Assembly (NCBI GenBank): GCA_028583415.1
Contig: CM053267.1
Coordinates: 41,466,834-41,530,833, forward strand
Length of the DNA stretch: 64,000 nucleotides
Direction: 5' to 3'
Origin: Protea cynaroides
Lineage: Eukaryota > Streptophyta > Magnoliopsida > Proteales > Proteaceae
Shown: positions 58,347 to 64,000 of the stretch, piece by piece
How the letters are laid out: each line of letters begins with the position of its first letter
How positions within the stretch are numbered: the first letter of the stretch is position 1
Made by a program: the position numbers and the translations under genes
Notes under the pieces: model-generated
What the model was told of the DNA's origin: nothing
Database searches by the model: none
Seen by the model: only the letters and a program-made list of their open reading frames with translations

Positions 58347-60751
58347 ATATCTGTGGTTTCAAAGCAAATTTTATGAACACTAAAGCTAAAAAAAGGATGT
58401 AACCCAGTGCAAGTCCTGCTTCCTAGGATCCTGGGAGAGTGGATTTGGGGGTCTGTCCTAACCTTTGGCATCTTTTGCAAGAAGGCCCTCAGACTCGTAC
58501 TGCCTGCTAGACCAAGCTTTAACCATTGCAGCAAGCGACTTTCCCTTGTATAAACAGTAAGTCTCACCGTGCATGCTCTTTTCGTCCCCCAGGTGCTGCC
58601 TCATTCAATAAAAGATCTTTGACTCATAGAAAAAGGAAAAGAAATTGTGAGAGGTATATAACTTGACAAAGTCAATTCATGTGTAGAGTTTGAATTTGTT
58701 GCGGAGATATTTTAATCCAAGATCAGGAGACATATTATGTGACCAAGAGTTTCTACGTTGATAGTCCTGTCCTCTACTGAGTTTCCGTTTTCAAGATCAG
58801 TTCTTTGTTGGGGGATTAAGTGGAAAATGTGAGCTTCGGAACTATAGTCATATATTTCACGTGAGCTTCAGGACTAATAATCAAATAAACAGAAACCTAA
58901 TGCTGTTTCTTTTTTTCTTTTTTGGATAGAAAACAGTGAATTTTTATTGATAGAAAATAGGTGGAAAGGCATAGTATAGAACAACAAGAAAGGCTGAGGC
59001 CTACATCATAACCAAAAGACTCGGCTATTGGATAAGGTCCCACATACTAGAAATCCCTGTTAACCTAATGCACTTAATGCTGTTACCTTTGAGAGTCCTG
59101 TATGGAGTTTCTGTTTTCAAGATCAGTTCTTTGTTGGGGGGGATTAAGTGGAAAACGTGAGCTTCAAAACTATAATCATATATTCCACATGAGCTTCAGG
59201 ACTAATAATCGTAAAAACAGAAACCTAATGCTGTTTCTTTTTTTTCTTTTTTGGATAGAAAACAATGAATTTTTATTGATAAAAAATAGGTGGAAAGGCA
59301 TAGTATAGAACAACAAGAAAGGCTGAAGCTTACAGCAGTACCAGAGACGAAATCCCTGTTAACCTAATGCTGTTACTGTTGAGGTTTTTTTTTTTTTCCT
59401 TTTTTTTAATTGATTTTCATTTTTAATCTTATTGGCAGATTACTCATCCAGTGCTTAAAGATTGATTATGGTAGGATGATGCATGTAGAACTTTCTATAC
59501 AATGAAGCGAAGAGACTCTGTAGTCATCATTTTTTCATCATGTCGATATGTGTTTTATATGCATCTATGGACATTATTTTTCTTTGGAAAGAAATTAACA
59601 CCGGGTGTTTTGTTTTTTTTTTTTTTTTTGGGGGGGGGCAATGGGGGAAAAAGAAGGGGAAAAAAATATGCAATGTCAGTAAGGATATGTACTCCTGTGA
59701 CAAGACTTAATTATACTTGCACCTAGGTGATTGACTACCGGTAATGGATTTTTTTTTTATTTATAAATATGCTTACATATTTTTGGATGCCAGTAATGAT
59801 ATTTACATTTGTATGTACATGTTTCTGTACACATGCATATCATACACATACTTTCCCAGAAAATTATCTATTTATTGATTGAAAGTGAAAAATGGCATTT
59901 GCTTTTTTCACTCCCTTTCCTAGCCATTTTGTGATTACATTGGACTTGCCATTGTAATTGTGTTCTGCCAACTTACTTATATTTTAGTTCCCTTCTGGAT
60001 TTTTTTTATTTTATTATTTTTTTTATTTTTATGGCTTGCAGCCACTACTTATTATTGAATGATTCTCAGGTTACAGTAGTGTTCAATTATTTTGGGGATC
60101 TTGACCAATTTCTAATTCTGTGGACAGAAACATGTGGCTGATTTCTATATATCAGACTTCCAATCAGGGTTAAGAGCGCTTGTGAAAGCTGGTTATGGGG
60201 CAAAGGTTGCTCCATTTGTTAAACCTGCCACTGTGGTTGATATAACAAAGGAAAGCCGAGAGCTTTCTCCAAATTTTGTGCAATGGCTGGCTGAGCGTAG
60301 CCTCTCTAGCGATGACCGCGTCATGCGTCTCAAAGAAGGGTAAATTACCAGTTGCTGTGTCCCAAGCTTGCAATTGGATGGTTCTTTCTCTTGCAATTGC
60401 AGGGTTGCAGGTTCTTGTCAACACTTAAAAAATAACAGTATAAACAATACAAAAACCATCAAATTGCTTTTCTAGAATTATTTTTCCTCCCTTCAAGGTA
60501 TCTATGCTTCCTTGTTGGTATGAATGTCTGAAATAAAGCAGGAGATTGTTCTTGTCAGGTATATCAAAGAAGGGAGCACTGTAAGTGTGATGGGGGTGGT
60601 CCAACGCCACGATAATGTGCTCATGATCATTCCACCAGCGGAGCCTATCTCCACAGGATGTCAGTGGGTTCGCTGCCTTCTACCTAACTACATAGAGGGT
60701 CTCATTTTGATGTGTGAAGAAAGTCAAAATGCTGATGTCATTCCTGTGTAA
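50066..60751 (+). CDS. Two-pass membrane protein of unknown function, At1g16860 family
   Basis: Exons 50066-50830, 57082-57237, 60128-60339 and 60559-60751 join with phases 0, 0, 2, giving 441 aa. Residues 1-150 are Ser/Pro/Gly-rich and basic with repeated SGPL/SGPM motifs (about 93, 103, 114, 126), probably disordered. Two transmembrane helices follow at about 176-198 and 202-224. The rest (from LLRYLNSYHDAELRGAKDGEYVKVTG) is soluble, with TCGSIPLESSYQ, PRCVYVSTELCEYRG, DFYISDFQSGLRALVKAGYG, VVQRHDNVLMIIPP and a C-terminal NADVIPV. This matches the plant family annotated as 'uncharacterized membrane protein At1g16860'; the soluble part resembles an OB-like/RING-less E3-type region, but I assign no function. 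Introns are 6,251, 2,890 and 219 nt and are full of duplications and mobile-element remains. A 287-residue out-of-frame ORF over exon 1 is a shadow. The start is the first ATG in context AATTATAATGGG; no in-frame ATG precedes it after a stop. Confidence 0.93.
51551..52070. repeat. Tandem duplication, two 260-bp units, intron 1 of the At1g16860-like gene
   Basis: The units 51551-51810 and 51811-52070 are about 95% identical. They share TGTAGGTTGAAGAACTGCAT at the start and CGGTCATCGCCAATTCCTAT at the end. The period is exactly 260 bp and the copies are head-to-tail. High identity means it is recent. Confidence 0.9.
53123..54308. mobile_element. ~1.19-kb TIR element with gene-like interior, in intron 1 of the At1g16860-like gene
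   Basis: The left end AGGGTCTCTTGGGTATTATT, then TTTATTTTTG, is mirrored by the right end (complement AGGGTCTCTTTGGTTTTATT, then TTTCTTTTTG). No clear target duplication. The interior from 53390 to 54060 is less AT-rich, with a short frame on the plus strand at 53600-53806 (FDEKVIQDAITALQLLVAVL). It could be a captured exon fragment; I do not recognise the source. Confidence 0.55.
55568..56280 (+). mobile_element. Possible solo LTR of a retrotransposon
   Basis: The segment begins TGTGATGCAG, has a TATA-like TCTATAAATAAGAT (about 55997-56010) followed by a purine-rich leader and a palindromic GAGTCTCATAGGTTGTGAGACTC, as seen in plant LTR U3-R-U5 structure. An internal ~70-bp duplication (GGAAACTTTTCTAAATCTAT near 55828 and GGAAACTTTCCTAAATCTAT near 55894) lies in the U3-like part. 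I could not find a matching second LTR, a target duplication, or a definite right end. Confidence 0.4.
55679..55717. promoter_or_regulatory. Duplicated palindromic G-box, GTTCACGTGAAC x2
   Basis: The perfect 12-bp palindrome GTTCACGTGAAC occurs at 55679-55690 and 55706-55717, separated by AGTGTTCACGGTACT, which itself pairs with the palindrome halves. CACGTG is the core bound by plant bZIP/bHLH factors. It lies in the presumed U3 of the solo LTR at 55568-56280. Confidence 0.5.
57635..57685. repeat. C-run/A-run/(GAA)n compound low-complexity tract
   Basis: CCCCCCCCC is followed by CACAC, about 32 A residues and GAAGAAGAAGAAG, in intron 2 of the At1g16860-like gene. Confidence 0.85.
58077..58131. 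repeat. (TA)n microsatellite, intron 2
   Basis: About 27 TA units immediately precede the first copy of the SINE-derived duplication. Confidence 0.95.
58131..58590 (-). mobile_element. SINE (Au-like), with internal 218-bp tandem duplication
   Basis: Read on the minus strand, 58590 to 58380 has a tRNA-like head (CTTGCTGCAATGGTTAAAGC as A-box region, GTACGAGTCTG as B-box). A body GGCCTTCTTGCAAAAGATGC and an end CACTGGGTTACATCCTTTTT follow. This layout resembles the Au SINE of angiosperms (from memory). The 3' half is duplicated: 58131-58268 repeats 58349-58486 with a (TA)n tract (58268-58343) between them, giving a period of 218 bp. The B-box and T-rich tail are clear; the exact family needs a library. 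Confidence 0.6.
58268..58343. repeat. (TA)n microsatellite inside the duplicated SINE segment
   Basis: About 37 TA units. Confidence 0.95.
58779..59380. repeat. Tandem duplication, ~326-bp period, intron 2 of the At1g16860-like gene
   Basis: GAGTTTCCGTTTTCAAGATC at 58779 recurs as GAGTTTCTGTTTTCAAGATC at 59105. Both copies contain GCATAGTATAGAACAACAAG and ATCCCTGTTAACCTAATGC. Each copy includes GAATTTTTATTGATA next to a T-rich tract, which on the minus strand resembles a retrotransposon 3' tail. The second copy lacks about 40 bp near 59035-59050 of the first. Confidence 0.8.
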
Positions 60752-63188
60752 ATATTTTGCCTGGTTACTTACGCCTATACAAGTGTTATCTCATCAAAAG
60801 AAAGGTGCTGTTTAGTGTGAAACAGGAGGGAAAGACCATTCTGCAGGACCACCCTGTTGTCATCCATTCAGGTTTTTAAGTGTATGTACAATGACCTGAA
60901 GATGCATGGCAGGAAATCTGGGACCAGAATAAGCGAGGACATTGTAGACATGACTGAATATGGGACTAGGAAAGGGGGAAGATGTGAGTAGGTACTGTTC
61001 TATTTGAACGTCATTCCTTTTGATTGGGTTGATTTTATGTACATTAGATGCAGAAATCCCAAGAGGGTTCCTCTTTGCTTGTGCCAAATGCTCGGGTTCT
61101 GTTGCTTCTGTGACTAAAAGATAGAGGATGCTGAGAAAAGTTCAAATCTGGTGAAAATTTTAATTGTGATTTCTCTTGCAAATGTTCTGAAATTGAGGGT
61201 CATTTTTTTTTTCTATTTTAGTGATTGCTTCAAAATTTGGATCACATGTTCAATTGATTTGCAGAGGGGCATGCCTTGTCAATTTCGATTCTTTACTCCC
61301 ATATGGGTTCCACCCAATATTCCATTCCAAGGAAAATGCTGATCACACGTGAACAGAAGAAAAACTCTCCCACTGTGGTGTGGGGTAAAACATGCATCTC
61401 GATCATTTCTTGTCATTCCAGTCGTCTATCGGATGAGGTGGGGTGATCGACATGTATGCCAATGCAGACCAGCTTGATTGTGATTGATATGACGAAGGAA
61501 GGCATTAAGATTTTTTTCTCGAAAACTGTCTCAGAGTGGTAGTTAAGGCATTAAGTCCTCTATTAGGATAGTATTAATAGTTTTTTTTAAATATCTGATA
61601 TCGGAAGAATTATTCGTGCTATTTATTTTTAGACAATAAATGCGAGAATTTTTTTAAATCATTAAATATAATTCGAATTTGAGAGAATTATTCGTTTTAT
61701 TCGGTTCAGCAGAATAATTCGAAGAATTAAATAACTCTCATCTTGACTGGACTCAATATGCAAATAATAATCATGGTTAATGTGAAACACCCATGATCAA
61801 ATCTGATTCACATCGACCGATCCCAATCCAGAAAACCATAGATATTTGTGCCCATGTTAGATTTTTGAAGATTTCCAAACGTGGCCTTGTATTTGCAGTT
61901 AAAAACTTATGCTATCATCATCATCTTGTGAAAACATGAAGCTTCAATCCAAAAACTTACAATCATTACATGTTTTAACATGCAATGCATTTAACTTTCA
62001 TAGTAGTTCTCTTTGAGACTAATACTTTCTTTGGTATGTATTATAGAATTAATTATATAATCCATTATGGCATATATAGTGTTTGGTATGATTTATGATA
62101 TTTATATATATTTAAAATAAATTGATATAATCTAAAATCTACAAATAAATTAAAAGGTGTTTGTCTTATTATTTCTTTATGTCTAATGATATCAAACGGT
62201 TATTATGTAAGACTTATAATTTATTTTTATAAATTATTTATAATAAATAACTCATAATCATAAATATAAATCACACCTAAGAGAACCTAAATGGTCAAAG
62301 GTGGAGAGTGGAAGCTAGGTATAGACAGATCACCAGGATGGAGAATTAACCACGGTTCCATTTTCACTCCAAATGCATGATGGAATGACTTCCCAACTGA
62401 AGGATAAATGGTGAACAAGGGGTAGGTATCAACCATCAAGGATGGAGCAACACCCTTTATACAACTACATGTCAATTAGTGATTTGGTTCTTCAATCATT
62501 GGCTAGATGAAGAATGCTCTGAATCACCTAATAAATTTAGTAACCTTCTTCAACCATATATGTTCCAACATGTGTAAAGTGCTTTCTCCCCTCCCCCACC
62601 CCCCCCCCCCCTCCCTCCCTTCTCCTTTGTTCTTAGAAGACCTTTGTTAAGCTCAGTTTCATTAACTTTTTCATGTAATTTTTTAGCACTATAGTGACAC
62701 GTAAATTGTGAATAGATTAGATGCAAGAACAATTTAAAAATTTTGGTGTAGGCAAATTGCTATGTGGGAGTTAAAAAGTAAACGGTAATTATGACTTTAT
62801 GAGTGGGAAATACTACAATTTTATTTAGATAATTTTTGGACTCTAATGACGATTTACTTTAACCAAACATTCATTTACCCTCTTATAAATAATACCATAA
62901 TGTAATGAGAAAAAATTCTGATTAAACACTGCACTGGAAGCTCATGAGAAAAGATCCCTATGCTGCATTAGATACAAGGCCATTATAAGCTTAATCTATA
63001 GGACTAAAATATTTGCTACTTCCGCCAGATACAGACTTAACCCTGCTCAACATTCAACATCCAACAAGGTCCTCAAAAGTAGAAAGAAAACACACATTTG
63101 GGTAGCAGAAAATGTGAAAATACAGGACAGGATTTGGCAATAGAAATCTAACATGGCAATCTGTTTTTTTCTGTTTAACAAAAATTAT
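60752..63188. other. Intergenic region between convergent At1g16860-like and EHD genes
   Basis: It contains the 3' UTRs of both genes, a fragment of the GAATAATTCG element family (61590-61735), a highly AT-rich palindromic stretch (62020-62285) that looks like a decayed MITE, and a C-run (62585-62625). No gene supported. Confidence 0.55.
61590..61735. mobile_element. Fragment of the 33793-34847 element family
   Basis: GAAGAATTATTCGTGC, AGAGAATTATTCGTTTTATTC and GCAGAATAATTCGAAGAATT, followed by AAATAACTCTCATC, match the ends of the larger element. The large AT-rich interior is absent. Confidence 0.55.
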
Positions 63189-63944
63189 TCAGCCATAGGG
63201 ATTTCTAAAGGTTTTGAGAAGGTTTGGGATGTCATAAGCCAGCATATCATCAACAACTTGTATCATCTTAGGCTTCAATTTCTCAAACTTATCAAAGTTA
63301 TAACCACTCAATACCTCCCTGAATTGCTCAGTATCTGGGAAATCTCCAGCTGGTAGATGAAACTCTCTTTGGACCTGCTTAATAGAACACAAAAGGTGCA
63401 ACAGGAAAATATAGAACACAAAAGAAATCAGGAGAGTGCAACAATACATGTCTTAGATGCATCCAAGGATATGGAAGCCTTGAACATGGATGCACATAAG
63501 AGACACAAAACACATGTATACGAGGGTGGGAAAGGGAGAGATTTTCGGACCTTTCCAAATTCATCTTCAAGATTATCAATAAGTTTCTGTTGGGCCTTGG
63601 CTTTCCCCATCATTGCAGGCATTTCCTTTTTAAGATGGCTGACTATGTAGGCATGGATCTTAGCAGCTCTTGCACGTTTTACAAATTCATTGATCTGAAA
63701 TTAATTGATCACTATACTCTCAGTTGGATTTTTTTTAGCAAAGTGACAAGAAACAATCATATGTTTCTTCCAATTTATAATTGAAACCACATCAAAATAA
63801 AAAAACAGGGAACATACCCGGCGATCACAATTCTTCTTTGGAATATCTTTCAAGTCTGAAAGAAGGTCATCCTGTTCTTTCTCAAAAAGATCTTTACCGA
63901 TTGGACCAGTAACTGCTTCATTGATCGGTTTGTCATTGAATGAG
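63189..63944 (-). CDS. EH-domain-containing (EHD) dynamin-like ATPase, C-terminal part; 5' end beyond the window
   Basis: Three exons on the minus strand, 63944-63818, 63694-63551 and 63374-63189, have consistent phases (2, 0, 0) and GT-AG borders. They give about 151 residues ending NPYG-TGA. Readable blocks are SFNDKPINEAVTGPIGKDLF, DLLSDLKDIPKK, INEFVKRARAAKIHAYIVSH, KKEMPAMMGKAKAQQKLI, VQREFHLPAGDFPDTEQF, EKLKPKMIQVVDDML and a C-terminal FRNP. This is the helical tail after the dynamin-type GTPase fold of EHD proteins; in plant EHD1/EHD2 the EH domain is N-terminal and so lies outside. EHD proteins bind ATP, tubulate membranes and act in endocytic recycling. 63945-64000 is intron. Which paralogue it is cannot be told from this part. 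Confidence 0.9.
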
Positions 63945-64000
63945 CTGTCAATGCCATTAGTTGCTTACATTAAACTCGGCATAATTTTTACAGATAAAAA

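Noticed and set aside
1..64000. Operons, CRISPR arrays, phage or bacterial defence systems
   Set aside because: All supported genes are spliced plant nuclear genes (or intronless plant genes); no direct-repeat/spacer array or prokaryotic gene cluster is present.

Overview
This is a flowering-plant nuclear segment. It has AT-rich DNA, GT-AG introns, organelle- and secretion-targeted plant proteins, and about 75-80% intergenic or intronic sequence full of MITEs, SINE/LINE tails, microsatellites and degenerate repeats. I cannot fix the species. The protein set is angiosperm, and the density of degenerate repeats of the 'TATCGG/GATCGG/CGGTTTGGTT' kind suggests a moderately large, poorly purged genome. 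There are no bacterial operons, CRISPR arrays or rRNA genes, and no convincing tRNA.

Six genes and the end of a seventh can be read with exon-level consistency (splice sites, phases and stops all agree): (1) 448-1055 (+), the last two exons of an acyl-protein thioesterase/carboxylesterase; (2) 3656-8195 (-), LPXB, plant lipid-A-disaccharide synthase, 8 exons, 468 aa; (3) 17133-20338 (+), a secreted GDSL esterase/lipase, 3 exons, 350 aa; (4) 27810-28418 (+), an intronless plant-conserved protein of unknown function, 202 aa; (5) 35707-39843 (-), an HT1-like Raf/MAPKKK-type kinase, 3 coding exons, 370 aa, with a probable 5'-UTR intron; (6) 50066-60751 (+), an At1g16860-type two-pass membrane protein, 4 exons, 441 aa, with introns of 6.3 kb and 2.9 kb; (7) 63189-63944 (-), the C-terminal part of an EHD (EH-domain, dynamin-like) ATPase, cut by the window edge.

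The genes are unrelated in pathway and are not an operon or cluster. Gene order is still informative. LPXB next to a GDSL lipase recalls Arabidopsis At2g04560/At2g04570, and the unknown protein plus HT1 recalls At1g62422/At1g62400. These are conserved neighbourhoods, stated from memory.

Between and inside the genes are several non-autonomous DNA transposons whose borders can be set to the base from target-site duplications. There are two intact Mutator-type hairpin MITEs (14418-14645 and 32992-33234), a 1,485-bp Mutator-type element (25565-27049), a hAT-type 142-bp MITE (111-252), a PIF/Harbinger-type element carrying a large GGT minisatellite (23816-24862), and a PIF-type MITE (44472-44682). 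A ~2-kb fold-back with very long arms (46074-48048) and other fold-backs are also present. I found no clear new multi-gene system. The most worthwhile leads are the long fold-backs, the conserved gene pairs and a predicted upstream ORF in the HT1 leader.
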